64,000 bases of DNA from Methanolinea sp. (GCA_018263335.1 JADFCY010000009.1:20554-84553), one strand, 5' to 3'. Positions 9,334-19,813 are shown, numbered from the stretch's first letter. A program made the numbers and translations. Notes: generated by a model from the letters alone, not told the origin.

Positions 9334-10050
9334 TCAAAGAGGACACTTCCCACAGGCCCTGCATACCGGGGGAACCGGCCGGAACCGTTCTCCCCGGGCG
9401 CAGAATGGCTCGATGTCGTCTGCGTCCCTCCGGTAATAGATGTGGGGGACAAGGGAGATGTGCGTATAAGACCCGCAGTCCAGGCAAAGCGACTTTGCGA
9501 TCTCCTTCTGCAGCGAGACGAGGGCATACATGTTCGCACCCGCAGCCGTCAGCATGTCATTGCTCCGGAAGACCACCTTCATGTGCAGCAGCCCGTCCCG
9601 CGAGACGCACTGCACCAGCTGGAGGCAGGGACAGTCATCAAGGTGCTCGTCAACTACCGGGTTCCAGGTGATGGCGATGGCCCTCCTGCTTGAGGGGGCC
9701 TTCTTGAGCTTATGCACGATGTAGGCGACCTGGTCCACGTGGACGTCTTCCCCGTGCTCATTCCGGAGCCCCCCGCCCCAGTTGAAGAGACGGTCGTGGT
9801 AGTCATACTCGAAGACGGAATCAGATCCCTCGATCAGGTCGCGTGCGTACTTCTCCATGAACCGCTGCTGGAACCGTGAACACGGGCTGACCATGGGCGG
9901 GCTGTCCGGGCGCTCCACCCGCATCGTCACCTCCTCGAACTCGATGGTACCTTCCTGGTCCTCTGTCTCGAGGACCCACCCCTTCTCGAGGATCATCCTC
10001 ACCACCTGTTCGTGGGCCGATGCCAGTGTGGGTGCCTTGATGATACGCAT
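9334..10050 (-). CDS. thymidylate synthase (archaeal ThyA-type)
   Basis: SRRAIAITWNP...DDCPCLQLVQCVSRDGLLHMKVVFRSNDMLTAAGANMYAL; catalytic PC and RSND-type motifs. Confidence 0.85.
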   Translation of the reverse strand: MRIIKAPTLASAHEQVVRMILEKGWVLETEDQEGTIEFEEVTMRVERPDSPPMVSPCSRFQQRFMEKYARDLIEGSDSVFEYDYHDRLFNWGGGLRNEHGEDVHVDQVAYIVHKLKKAPSSRRAIAITWNPVVDEHLDDCPCLQLVQCVSRDGLLHMKVVFRSNDMLTAAGANMYALVSLQKEIAKSLCLDCGSYTHISLVPHIYYRRDADDIEPFCARGERFRPVPPVCRACGKCPL

Positions 10051-10345
10051 ATATCATTATAGCATACCGAATGATAGTTAAATTACTGCCAGGAGCGCTG
10101 AAGGGGATGTGCAAGTGCAGAGATTCCTCAAATCTCCGGGTTCTCACAGCCTTCCCGCCTTCAGTACCCGGGGCTGTTATTTCAGGCGCTGGAGCGGTGC
10201 GCGTGGGAATGAAGGGGGTCTGGCAAGTGCGACGATGGCAGATCCTTGTGGGGGATGGCAATGAACCCAGAAAACCGGCGATCTCATACTCTTTGCCGGA
10301 TTCAGCGCCTGCTCACCGATTTATTCCCCCTGAATCGACCAAAAA

Positions 10346-10355
10346 GGATATATTA
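10346..10355 (+). promoter_or_regulatory. TATA box (box A) of the S-layer gene
   Basis: ggatatatta in an AT-rich stretch about 150 bp before the S-layer start; SD aaggagg just before the ATG at 10502. Confidence 0.45.
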
Positions 10356-10501
10356 AGTGTTCCACAAATATTGAATCATATTCCGTTATTCGGAGTATGG
10401 AGCATGGTGGAATTGCCGTTCGACACCTGTCGATGGCAGTTCTGACGTGTGCAATGGATTCGAACGTTCAGGATTTGGACATGAGTTAAGGAGGACAAAA
10501 G

Positions 10502-13045
10502 ATGATTAAGCGTTTTAGCCTTGCACTGATCGCCTTGGTCGCGCTGGCAGTGCTGATGCTTCCCGCATCCGCAGCCACGATCAAGAACATCCCTGCAGGC
10601 GGAGATGTGTTCATCGGTGAAGAGGGTCTTGACATATCTGCCGGACTCGGAGCCGCAACCCAGATTGCATACTGGGCATCCGGGACCTCGACAGGTGACC
10701 AGCCCACCAACATCATCACCGTTGGAACCCCCACCAGCTACTACATTTCCCCGCAGATCTTCGTAGGGAAGACAGGTACCTGGTACCAGTGGACCGGCGC
10801 GAGGGGACCCGCCGTAATGAACGTCGTTGACCCCGCACTGACCGTCAAGGTATGGGACAACACTGCAGGAAAGGACGTGACCGGCAAGTCCGTGCCGCCG
10901 GGCAACTACCTGAACTTCAGGATTGAGACCAACACCTACTCGGCCACTACCAGGTCTGACGCAACGGGCCAGGGGTTCGTGAACATCCGCGTGAAGACTG
11001 CCGATGGTGCGACCTACACTGCACTGTTCCAGACCACGACGGTTTCCCGTTCGCTTACCAACCAGGCACCCAACAGCGACCTCTGGTACTGGGCACCCCA
11101 GGTAACCAACCAGGGATGGAACACCGATGTCCTTGATGCAAACGGCGCAAGGATGTACAAGTCCGGGACCTACACCGTCTATGCCGAACTTGACCTGAAC
11201 AAGATCAAGGACAACTACAAGGCACCCGACGGCACCGACTACACCGGTAAGACCATCTCGGCAACCCAGACCGTGATCATCGCGTCTGACACCGTCAAGA
11301 TCGAGGCCAGCAAGGATGTAGTCGTCCGCGGCAACCCGTTCTCTGTGACTGTCACCGGCAGGCCGAACACCTACTACGTGCTGTGGGTGAAGGGAACTGG
11401 CCAGATGGCCGGAACCGCACTTGACCAGCCCCCGCTGCTTGTTGCAAGCCAGAAGGATGTCGAGTCCAACGCCTTCATCGGCCAGTATGCCTATGAGGGT
11501 GGCGCAGGTCGCACCGTAGCAGATGACGTTCCGGCCCAGCCGGCAAAGACCAGCTACTACGCCGCGGCAAAGACCTCCAACAGCGGTACCATCACCGTAG
11601 GATGGGTCACCTCCCAGGCAACCAAGGACAAGAAGTACACCTTCCGTGTTGAGAGGGGTCCCGGCGCAGCCGTCATCACCGACCCGACCTGGCGCGACCG
11701 TCTCTATGCAGACCAGTTCAAGTCCGATGAAGTCGACGTGAAGGTCGAGAAGGGAACCGTGACCGTAGTCGCTGCAGGCGACCAGAGCTACTTCCTGGGC
11801 CAGGAAGTCAAGCTGACCGGAACCAACTCCGAGACTGACACCGTGTACCTCTTCATCACCGGGCCGAACCTCCCCTCGCAGGGTGGCAGGCTGACTGACC
11901 CGAGGACCGGTGTTGTGAACGGCGTTACCACCACCTTCACCACTGCTGACGTCCTCGACGACAACACGTGGGAGTACAAGTGGCAGACCGCCAACCTGAA
12001 CATCGACGCGGGTACCTACACCATCTACGCAGTGGCAACCCCATCTGACAAGAACACCCTCGCCGACACCCAGTACGCAACCGTCTCCATTATCATCAGG
12101 AAGCCGTTCGTGACCGCAGTTGCATCCCAGTCCACCGTCGCCCAGGGTGACAAGTTCTTCATCCGCGGCGTGGCCGAGGGCCAGCCCTCCCAGGGTGTCC
12201 AGGTCTGGATCATGGGTAAGAACTACGTGCGGGTTGACACCGAGAGCGTCAACAACGACGGAAGCTTCGAGAAGGAGATCAACCAGGGAATCACCGCCAA
12301 CATGGCACCCGGGCAGTACTTCGTGGTCATCCAGCACCCGATGTACAACGACAGGCTTGATGTGAACCCGAGGGCAGTCGCTCCGTGGCCCTACCGCGAG
12401 GTCGTCGGACCCTACCCCGTAGCCAACTCCGTGCTCTTCCTCCTTGAGGGGCCCGGCAGCCTGCAGGGATCTGACGCTGCAGAGGCACTGGTCGTGGCAC
12501 TCGACAACGCAGCCGTTGACGATACCTACACCAAGCTCCAGTTCCTGATCGAGGCACCCACCATCAAGATCACCCCGATCACCGAGAAGCAGGTAGGCGA
12601 GAAGTTCGAGATCAAGGGCACTACCAACCTTGCCGTCGACGACGAGCTGCTGGTTGAAGTCGTCTCCTCGTCCTTCTCCCCGACCCAGAAGACCCAGAGC
12701 GGTGAGTTCAGTGGCGCAACTGGAACGGTAAAGGTCCAGAAGGGAACCGAAGGCTTCAACACCTGGTCCTTCCCTGTCGACACCACCACCTTCAAGCCCG
12801 ATGAGTACATCGTGCAGGTCTCTGGCGTGACCGTGGACGTGACCTCGACTGCACTCTTCAACGTTGTCGCAGTCAAGCCGACCACGATCCCGACCACCGC
12901 CCCGCCGACCACGGTGACCACTGTTGCAACCCCTGTGCCGACCACCCCGACCCCGACCCCGACCCCGACAACTCCGGGATTCGGTGCCCTGGTTGCCCTG
13001 ATCGGCCTTGGTGCAGTGGCCTTCCTCATCGTGCGCAAGCACTGA
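10502..13045 (+). CDS. S-layer-type surface glycoprotein with PGF-CTERM sorting signal
   Basis: Signal peptide MIKRFSLALIALVALAVLMLPASAA; Thr-rich stalk PTTTPTPTPTTPGFGALVALIGLGAVAFLIVRKH at the C-terminus. Confidence 0.9.
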   Translation: MIKRFSLALIALVALAVLMLPASAATIKNIPAGGDVFIGEEGLDISAGLGAATQIAYWASGTSTGDQPTNIITVGTPTSYYISPQIFVGKTGTWYQWTGARGPAVMNVVDPALTVKVWDNTAGKDVTGKSVPPGNYLNFRIETNTYSATTRSDATGQGFVNIRVKTADGATYTALFQTTTVSRSLTNQAPNSDLWYWAPQVTNQGWNTDVLDANGARMYKSGTYTVYAELDLNKIKDNYKAPDGTDYTGKTISATQTVIIASDTVKIEASKDVVVRGNPFSVTVTGRPNTYYVLWVKGTGQMAGTALDQPPLLVASQKDVESNAFIGQYAYEGGAGRTVADDVPAQPAKTSYYAAAKTSNSGTITVGWVTSQATKDKKYTFRVERGPGAAVITDPTWRDRLYADQFKSDEVDVKVEKGTVTVVAAGDQSYFLGQEVKLTGTNSETDTVYLFITGPNLPSQGGRLTDPRTGVVNGVTTTFTTADVLDDNTWEYKWQTANLNIDAGTYTIYAVATPSDKNTLADTQYATVSIIIRKPFVTAVASQSTVAQGDKFFIRGVAEGQPSQGVQVWIMGKNYVRVDTESVNNDGSFEKEINQGITANMAPGQYFVVIQHPMYNDRLDVNPRAVAPWPYREVVGPYPVANSVLFLLEGPGSLQGSDAAEALVVALDNAAVDDTYTKLQFLIEAPTIKITPITEKQVGEKFEIKGTTNLAVDDELLVEVVSSSFSPTQKTQSGEFSGATGTVKVQKGTEGFNTWSFPVDTTTFKPDEYIVQVSGVTVDVTSTALFNVVAVKPTTIPTTAPPTTVTTVATPVPTTPTPTPTPTTPGFGALVALIGLGAVAFLIVRKH

Positions 13046-13281
13046 AAACACCAAAACCTACCTTTTTTCTCGCACGCCTCCTCTGCCAGGGGGGTCATTT
13101 GCCGGGCCGCGGGTGACCGTGGTGCGTCCAATCACCGACGCAAGAGAAATCACTAATACCATGCGGCCGAAAACCTAAAAAGCAGGTATCAGGCGCGGAT
13201 TTCACGCTCTTCGCCCACGTCCGACAGGACCGGGCGGCAAAGACGACGGGTTTTCCCGCTGCCTGCCCGGAGAAGGACCAC

Positions 13282-14808
13282 ATGAAACTGACTGCAAAGC
13301 TCGTTGACATCGGCACACGGGAAGTCCTCCTGCATATCGACGATTCGAGGAATATCGGGGTACTGCCGGGAGACCGCATCCAGATACTCAACGAGGTGAC
13401 AGGGGTTTCCGTTGCGGCCTTCATCGGCACCACCAGCACGCTCCTGCCCAAGGGGACGATCGGGATTTACAAGGTCACCAACGAACGACTTCAGCTCGAA
13501 GACGGGGTACCCGTGGAGGTCAGGAAAGCCGAGAGACCGGTCACCCTCGACTACATCAAGAAGAAGATGGACGGCCAGCACCTCACAAAGGAAGAGACGT
13601 ATGCCGTGATCAGGGACGTGGTCTCCGACAACCTCTCTCCTGCCGAGCTGACCGCGTTCATCACTGCCTGCTACATAAACGAGATGGACATGGACGAGGT
13701 GGAGCACCTTACCAGGGCGATGGTAGACACCGGCGAGCGGCTCACGTTCCATGCCCACCCAATCGTTGACAAGCACTCGATTGGCGGGGTGCCGGGGAAC
13801 AAGATCTCCCTCCTTGTTGTCCCCATCATCGCCGCGAGCGGTCTCAAGATCCCAAAGACCAGCTCACGGGCAATCACCGGTGCGGGTGGGACGGCCGATC
13901 TCATGGAGGTCCTCGCGCCGGTCGATTTTTCGGCATCCGAGGTCCAGAGGATGACAGAGAGGGTAGGTGCCGTGATCGTGTGGGGCGGCGCCACAAACAT
14001 CGCTCCCGCAGATGACAAGATCATCATCCAGGAGTACCCGTTCCGTATCGATGCCAGGGGACAGATGCTGGCGAGTGTCATGGCCAAGAAGTATGCGGTG
14101 GGTGCCGACCTTGTCGTGATCGACATCCCGGTGGGAGCCCACGCCAAGGTGGCAACAATCCAGGAGGGAAAGAAGCTTGCCCGCGACTTCATCGAGCTCG
14201 GGGACCGCCTCAACATGCAGGTTGAGTGTGCGCTCACCTACGGGGACTCTCCCGTCGGGCGGAGCATCGGGCCGAACCTCGAAGTGATGGAGGCGCTGCG
14301 GATCCTCGAGGGGGGAGAGAGCCCGGGCTCTCTTTTGCAAAAAAGCGTCGCCATCGCGGGCATGGCGCTCGAGATGTCGGGGAAGGCTGCAAGGGGAATG
14401 GGAGCGCAGATGGCCGAGGATATCCTCAAAAAAGGCGATGCACTGAAGAAGTTCCGCCAGATCATCGAGATCCAGGGAGGAGACCCGAAGATCCGGTCTG
14501 ATGACATCGAACCCGGGAAGTACCAGTTCGTTGTCAACGCTCCCACGTCGGGGTATGTCATCGAGCTGAACAACCGATCCCTCATCAGCCTGGCAAGGAC
14601 TGCCGGAGCGCCCCATGACCGGGGGGCGGGCATTCTCCTCCATGCCAAGAAAGGGAGCCGCGTCGAGAAAGGCCAGCCCATCTTCACCATATACGCCGAC
14701 CGCAACTGGAGGCTGCAGAAAGCCCTGGAGGAAGGGAGGCAGCTGATGCCAGTGGTCGTCGAAGGGATGCTCCTTGACCGGGTGCCGCACGACACCCGGT
14801 GGAGCTGA
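13282..14808 (+). CDS. AMP phosphorylase (thymidine phosphorylase family)
   Basis: [52 protein letters not shown]; archaeal N-terminal extension, 508 aa. Confidence 0.92.
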   Translation: MKLTAKLVDIGTREVLLHIDDSRNIGVLPGDRIQILNEVTGVSVAAFIGTTSTLLPKGTIGIYKVTNERLQLEDGVPVEVRKAERPVTLDYIKKKMDGQHLTKEETYAVIRDVVSDNLSPAELTAFITACYINEMDMDEVEHLTRAMVDTGERLTFHAHPIVDKHSIGGVPGNKISLLVVPIIAASGLKIPKTSSRAITGAGGTADLMEVLAPVDFSASEVQRMTERVGAVIVWGGATNIAPADDKIIIQEYPFRIDARGQMLASVMAKKYAVGADLVVIDIPVGAHAKVATIQEGKKLARDFIELGDRLNMQVECALTYGDSPVGRSIGPNLEVMEALRILEGGESPGSLLQKSVAIAGMALEMSGKAARGMGAQMAEDILKKGDALKKFRQIIEIQGGDPKIRSDDIEPGKYQFVVNAPTSGYVIELNNRSLISLARTAGAPHDRGAGILLHAKKGSRVEKGQPIFTIYADRNWRLQKALEEGRQLMPVVVEGMLLDRVPHDTRWS

Positions 14809-15092
14809 TCGCCTCTTCAATCCCCTTCACCACCCGTTTTTTTTCGGGCTATCAATTAGCATTGCGCCCATTCCCTTGGCCGGCAAGAGGACTGCGACGG
14901 GGAGACTCGTGGATTGAATAGCCACCCGAAGTGTCCAGTGGAACAGCGTGTGCGGAGAACATGAACATGACCGCGGAATCTCCACCCTGCAGGCACGCGT
15001 CACAACGCAGGTCCCGAGATTTTTTGCCATTTGGAACCTTTCCTGGCCGTTCTACCAATGAGAAGATATAGAGAGAGCGCCGATATCAGAAT

Positions 15093-16484
15093 ATGCAAAG
15101 GACTGGAACCTGTGTTGCATGCGTCCTTCTCCTGACACTTCTCTGCGCTTCCCCGGTCCTGGGGGTGACGGTGCTCGTGAACGTGTACGAGCACGAGGAA
15201 AACATCACCCCTCTCCAGGGGGCATCGCTGTTTGCGAACGGTGCAAGGGTTGGCAAGACCGACAGCAGCGGGAACATCGAGTTCTCCCACCCGGGAACAG
15301 GGATCATACAGGTCATGGTCGAGAAACCCGGCTATGATCCCTGGTCGGGTGACATCGGGGTCAACACGACTACGCTCCTTGTCGAGATGCAGAGGAAGAA
15401 AGTGCCCCTCCTCGTACAGGTATTTGATGCTGACACCCTTGCGCCAGTCGCCGGGGCCACAGTCAGCCTAATCGAGAGAGTGACCAGGCAGACGGCCAGG
15501 ACAGAAGAGAACGGGACAGCCTCCTTTTCCGTTACTGGCGATTCGATGTACACCCTCGAGGTCACCGCCCCCGACTACAGGGCGTATTCTGCAACAGTCG
15601 AGACGGGGCTCGAAGCAAAGACTGTCCAGGCATTGCTCTTTCGTGACGACCGGTTCTCGGTGCTTGTCAGGGACGAAAGTTCCGGCAACCCTGTTCCCGG
15701 CGTGGCAATCCTCGTCGACGGCGAAGCCCGCGGGATCACGGACCAGAAGGGTGCGGTCACGCTGAACCTTCCCCGCGGAAAGGTCTATTCGTTCCAGGCA
15801 AAATTGGAGGGATATGAGGACTACCGCGAGCGGATCATCGTGGACGAGGACCAGGCCCTCGTTGTCCTCACGCTCAATAAGTCTCCCTACAGTGTATTCG
15901 TCTCGGTGTACAGCGAGGAAAAGGCCCCTGTCGAGGGGGCACTTGTCCTTCTCGACGGTCAATCCCATGGGACTACCAACAGGTACGGGAGGGTGCAGCT
16001 TGCGGACCTTAGGCTCGGCGAATACCTGCTCGAAGTCAGGCACCCTGCCTTTGTCAGCCATTCCCAGGTATTGCCGGTCCGCACCCAGGGAGAAGATGTG
16101 GCCGTCGAACTCGAATATCCGGGAGTAAATGCCACCATATCGACCATGGAGGAAGACAAGGTCGCGGTCCCTGGTGTCGTGATACGGATCGACGGGAAAG
16201 AGCAGGGAGTCACGGGGGAAGATGGCACGCTCTCCCTTCGCATGAGGCTGAACACCTCGTACGTGATCACGACGGAAAAAGAGGGGTACGACCCGGCAGA
16301 GATAAAGAAGACGTTTGCGTCACTGAACGAGACTGGCCTTCTTCTCATCCCCATGAAAAAAAGTTTCAACTGGCTTGGAGTGGGCGTGTTGATTGCGGTG
16401 GCGGCAGCACTCTCAATTGCCGCATTCGTGGTTTTGAAGAAGAGGAGACCCGGGAACCTACGCCGCAGGGGAAAAGGCCTGTAA
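15093..16484 (+). CDS. membrane-anchored extracellular protein with multiple PEGA/carboxypeptidase-regulatory-like domains
   Basis: Signal peptide; about five repeats of the form (G)V/ARVGKTDSSGNI..GYDPW, EARGITDQKGAVTL..GYEDY, QSHGTTNRYGRVQL, KEQGVTGEDGTLSL..GYDPA; C-terminal TM and basic tail. Confidence 0.8.
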   Translation: MQRTGTCVACVLLLTLLCASPVLGVTVLVNVYEHEENITPLQGASLFANGARVGKTDSSGNIEFSHPGTGIIQVMVEKPGYDPWSGDIGVNTTTLLVEMQRKKVPLLVQVFDADTLAPVAGATVSLIERVTRQTARTEENGTASFSVTGDSMYTLEVTAPDYRAYSATVETGLEAKTVQALLFRDDRFSVLVRDESSGNPVPGVAILVDGEARGITDQKGAVTLNLPRGKVYSFQAKLEGYEDYRERIIVDEDQALVVLTLNKSPYSVFVSVYSEEKAPVEGALVLLDGQSHGTTNRYGRVQLADLRLGEYLLEVRHPAFVSHSQVLPVRTQGEDVAVELEYPGVNATISTMEEDKVAVPGVVIRIDGKEQGVTGEDGTLSLRMRLNTSYVITTEKEGYDPAEIKKTFASLNETGLLLIPMKKSFNWLGVGVLIAVAAALSIAAFVVLKKRRPGNLRRRGKGL

Positions 16485-16578
16485 CCCCATGGAGGGGCAT
16501 TCCCCTCAAAATCCACTCATCCGGGAAGTGAGGCACACCGCACCCGCCAGTATGAAGCACTCACCGATTCAGGAAAAG

Positions 16579-16650
16579 CGGACCCAGCGGGAATCGAACC
16601 CGCGTCCTTGGGTCCGAAGCCCAAGAGGATATCCTCTACCCCATGGATCC
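16579..16650 (-). tRNA. tRNA-Arg (UCG)
   Basis: Reverse complement GGATCCATGGGGTAGAGGATATCCTCTTGGGCTTCGGACCCAAGGACGCGGGTTCGATTCCCGCTGGGTCCG; anticodon loop CTTCGGA. Confidence 0.92.
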
Positions 16651-16708
16651 GTCACAGGCGTTGGCAGGACAACCTATTAAGCATTTTCTGTAGTATTGAT
16701 CTGTAACA

Positions 16709-17146
16709 ATGATCCTGTCGTCGTCAGAGATCGCCAGGCGCCTCCGGGGATGTGAAGGTGAGGGCGACCTCGTCATAGAACCCTACAGCGAAGAATGCCA
16801 GCAGCCCGCATCGTACGATCTCAGGGTGGGTGGCGATTTTGTCCTGCCACCGGGGATATGTACACTTGTGAGCACCCTTGAAAGGGTAGAGCTGCCTTCG
16901 GACCTTGCAGCAACGCTCAGGTGCAGGTCATCCTTCGGGAGGAGAGGCATCGTGCTCACCGCGGGCTTCGTTGACCCGGGTTTCAGGGGCCAGCTGACTC
17001 TCTGCCTGGTCAACATGGGGGCAGAACACCTCACCCTGCGAAAGAATGACCGGGTGGTCCAGATGATATTCCACCAGGTCACCGATGGCAGGAGCATGTA
17101 TTGCGGGCGATACCAGGACAGCACAGGCGTCATACAGGCGAGATAA
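16709..17146 (+). CDS. dcd: dCTP deaminase / dUTPase family protein
   Basis: EPYSEECQQPASYDLRVG...LRCRSSFGRRGIVLTAGFVDPGFRGQLTLCLVN. Confidence 0.88.
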   Translation: MILSSSEIARRLRGCEGEGDLVIEPYSEECQQPASYDLRVGGDFVLPPGICTLVSTLERVELPSDLAATLRCRSSFGRRGIVLTAGFVDPGFRGQLTLCLVNMGAEHLTLRKNDRVVQMIFHQVTDGRSMYCGRYQDSTGVIQAR

Positions 17147-18094
17147 ATGATACGAACAGAGCGGAAATACATCGAGATCCTGCGCATACTCAAGGAACAC
17201 CGGGAGCCAATGGGCGCAAAGCGGCTCTCGGAACTGATGGCCGAGAGGGGTTTTGTCTTAAGTGACCGCGCGGTCCAGTATTACCTGCGTTACCTCGATG
17301 AGATGGGGTTTACCGAGAAAGTCGGGAACATGGGCCGCATCCTCACCCCCTACGGCAAGGAGGAGACCGAAAGCGCCCTCGTCGGGGACAGGATCGGCTT
17401 CATCATCTCCAAACTCGAGCGGCTGGCCTTCCGGAGCACGTTTGATCCCGAAACCGGCACAGGAGACGTGGCCTACAACCTCTCGATAGTCCACGAAGAA
17501 CGGCTTTCCGATGCAATGAAGGCCTTCGACGAGGTTATTGCGGCGAGGTGCGGTTTTTTCCCGCGCTACCGGGTCGTTGACCGGGACCCGCGGGTCCCCT
17601 CCGGGAGCGCAGGGATCATGAGCATCTGCAGCATCACGATGGACGGAGTATTCCAGCGCCACGGCATCCCTGTGAGGATGGCATACGGAGGACGCCTGGA
17701 CATCCAGCACGGGGAGGCGACCCGGTTCGTGGACCTCATCGGGTACCGCGGGACGACCATCGACCCGCTCCAGCTCTTCATCTCTGCAGGGCTCACCTCC
17801 CTTTCTTCCCTCGTCTCGACCGGGACCGGCACGGCCCTCGCGAACGTCAGGGAGATCCCGGCACTTGCGGAGCAGAGAGCACGCGAAGTGGTCGCGCAGA
17901 TGAAGAAAGCAGGGTTTATCTTCCCTGTCGCGATGGGAAACTCGGTCTTTAACCTGGTCGCCGATCCATACCGGCTCTCCATCGTTGCATTCTCCGGGAT
18001 GAACTTTGTCGCAAACACCGTCGAGAAGGGAATTCCGATCAGGACCGAGATCGGTGCAGGAAACATCCCCTTCTCAAAGATACACCGGGACTGA
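17147..18094 (+). CDS. NrpR-type transcriptional regulator (winged helix + DUF128/NrpR domain)
   Basis: N-terminal winged-helix (KYIEILRILKEHREPMGAKRLSELM), then an NrpR domain; adjacent to dcd stop. Confidence 0.85.
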   Translation: MIRTERKYIEILRILKEHREPMGAKRLSELMAERGFVLSDRAVQYYLRYLDEMGFTEKVGNMGRILTPYGKEETESALVGDRIGFIISKLERLAFRSTFDPETGTGDVAYNLSIVHEERLSDAMKAFDEVIAARCGFFPRYRVVDRDPRVPSGSAGIMSICSITMDGVFQRHGIPVRMAYGGRLDIQHGEATRFVDLIGYRGTTIDPLQLFISAGLTSLSSLVSTGTGTALANVREIPALAEQRAREVVAQMKKAGFIFPVAMGNSVFNLVADPYRLSIVAFSGMNFVANTVEKGIPIRTEIGAGNIPFSKIHRD

Positions 18095-18168
18095 CAGGAG
18101 AGGCGTTCGGCCGGGAGCCTCGAGTCGCGAGGCGGCCTTCAGAAAGTGTGCAGGAGAGTCTTCGCAGT

Positions 18169-19359
18169 TCAGGTGCCGGCGTCCTGCGCCGCCGTATCAG
18201 GGCCCCTGCCCCTCACCCTTTCCCTGACCCGCCTCAACTCCTCCACCCGTGGCAGCGTCTCCATGCCTGCAAGGATGATGAATATGCCAAGGAACCGGGT
18301 GCCGCTGACGGGATAATCCCCTGACCGGAGTTCGAGCCCCCTGATGGTCCGGTCAATCCACTTTCTTACTGTCATAAAACCCCTCATGCTCATCTCATGG
18401 GAGGGGCCTGCGATGAGGATGAGGGCTTTTTGTGCCTCCTCGAGTTCGGTGGGCGTTGAAATCTCCTCGAATATTGCCTTCTTTGCAAGCTCCACGACAC
18501 GGGATGCCTTCAGGTGGCCATCCTGAACCGCGGGGGCGCCAGGACGGAACCGTGAGAGCAGTTCGATGGGGCGCTCCGAGGCAACCTCCTCGCGTGCATA
18601 CCCCATGGTGATGAATCCCATTCCCCGGATAGTGTTTAAGATCTCTCCGGCATCAAGGACCACTTCAGGCAGCTCGTCGGGCGATCGTTCGGAGAATTCC
18701 CCTGCCCTGAGCAGCAGGGTGAAACGCCGGCCGATAAGGTCATTGTAGTCGCGGTAGAACCTCTCCATCCCTGTGAGGGGGACGGGTTCTCTCTGGCGCC
18801 GGCCGATCAGGGCGCCAAGGTCGCCCTGGCGGGAGGTACCCGCGTCAACCGTCGCGGGTGGCACTTTCCCGCGCCACGACTCGTTGTCATAAAGGACGAT
18901 TCCTTCAAGGAGGCCTTGCAGGCTCTCAAGCTGATCAGCTGCAGACGAGGAGCGGTCCTCTCCCTCATCACTGCACGGGAGGGTGAAGAGGCCGAAGACC
19001 GGCTCGGCAATGCTTTTTTTCAGGCAGGTGACGAGCGCAGGGGCAGTTGCAGCCATGGCGCCGCCAAGGCCTGCACAGACGAAGAGGGCGTCGATATCGC
19101 CGTCGTCAAGGGCCTGGAGTCGGGAGAGGGCCTCCTCGGAGGGCAGGTGAGCTGCCAGGTCTTTTGGATGGGCAGGGTCGAGCGGCTGAAAGAAGAGCCT
19201 CTGGTCTACCGGCACATTCTGAAGGGAGTTCAACTGTTCGGCGTCGCAGTCGATGGCAATCCCGAAGACACAGTGAACGGGGGCCTTCCGGTCGTGGGCG
19301 AGGAGGCGGTCCACTATCCTGCAGCCGGCTCCGCCGAGACCTACAGTGAGAATTCGCAT
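18169..19359 (-). CDS. divergent FtsZ/tubulin-superfamily protein
   Basis: N-terminal MRILTVGLGGAGCRIVDRLL; FVCAGLGGAMAATAPALV in place of the GGGTGTG loop; LPEVVLDAGEILNTIRGMGFITMGYA aligns with the FtsZ T7-loop region. Confidence 0.75.
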   Translation of the reverse strand: MRILTVGLGGAGCRIVDRLLAHDRKAPVHCVFGIAIDCDAEQLNSLQNVPVDQRLFFQPLDPAHPKDLAAHLPSEEALSRLQALDDGDIDALFVCAGLGGAMAATAPALVTCLKKSIAEPVFGLFTLPCSDEGEDRSSSAADQLESLQGLLEGIVLYDNESWRGKVPPATVDAGTSRQGDLGALIGRRQREPVPLTGMERFYRDYNDLIGRRFTLLLRAGEFSERSPDELPEVVLDAGEILNTIRGMGFITMGYAREEVASERPIELLSRFRPGAPAVQDGHLKASRVVELAKKAIFEEISTPTELEEAQKALILIAGPSHEMSMRGFMTVRKWIDRTIRGLELRSGDYPVSGTRFLGIFIILAGMETLPRVEELRRVRERVRGRGPDTAAQDAGT

Positions 19360-19813
19360 GATATCGTGTGGTTCCTGTGCATTCTACGGGTATGCGTGGG
19401 TAAGGAGAGGAGGGAATGGGAAAGACCCGCCCCTCCAACGGCGAGGCGGGGACAATCACAGCGTACAGCGCGTCTCATCGCGTATCTCCTCACACATTCT
19501 CTTTATCAGGATTTTTCCCTGTGATAATAAAGCACTTCTCCTCTCCCCTTCCTGGAATGGAAGGAAGATCCCTTGCAGGATCTTTTTTGGGCACGCGATG
19601 CCTGGTGCAGGTGCTGTCCCATCGCAGGGTATTCCTTTTCCCTAAAGATGAAATCTCTCTGCGTCTTGGATAAAATGATGAATGCCAATGGGAATCCGGG
19701 GCCGTACAGGGAGTATTTTTCGGGGAATCGGGGGTTATCCCTACATTCCTGCAATAAAAAATGATAATGTATTTAAATCTTCGTTCGATAATACTCCATG
19801 AGGTGAAGTTACC

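Noticed and set aside
10376-13054. 892-aa minus-strand ORF opposite the S-layer gene
   Set aside because: Exact antisense of a well-supported secreted protein; low-complexity G/V/D-rich translation typical of a shadow ORF in GC-rich DNA
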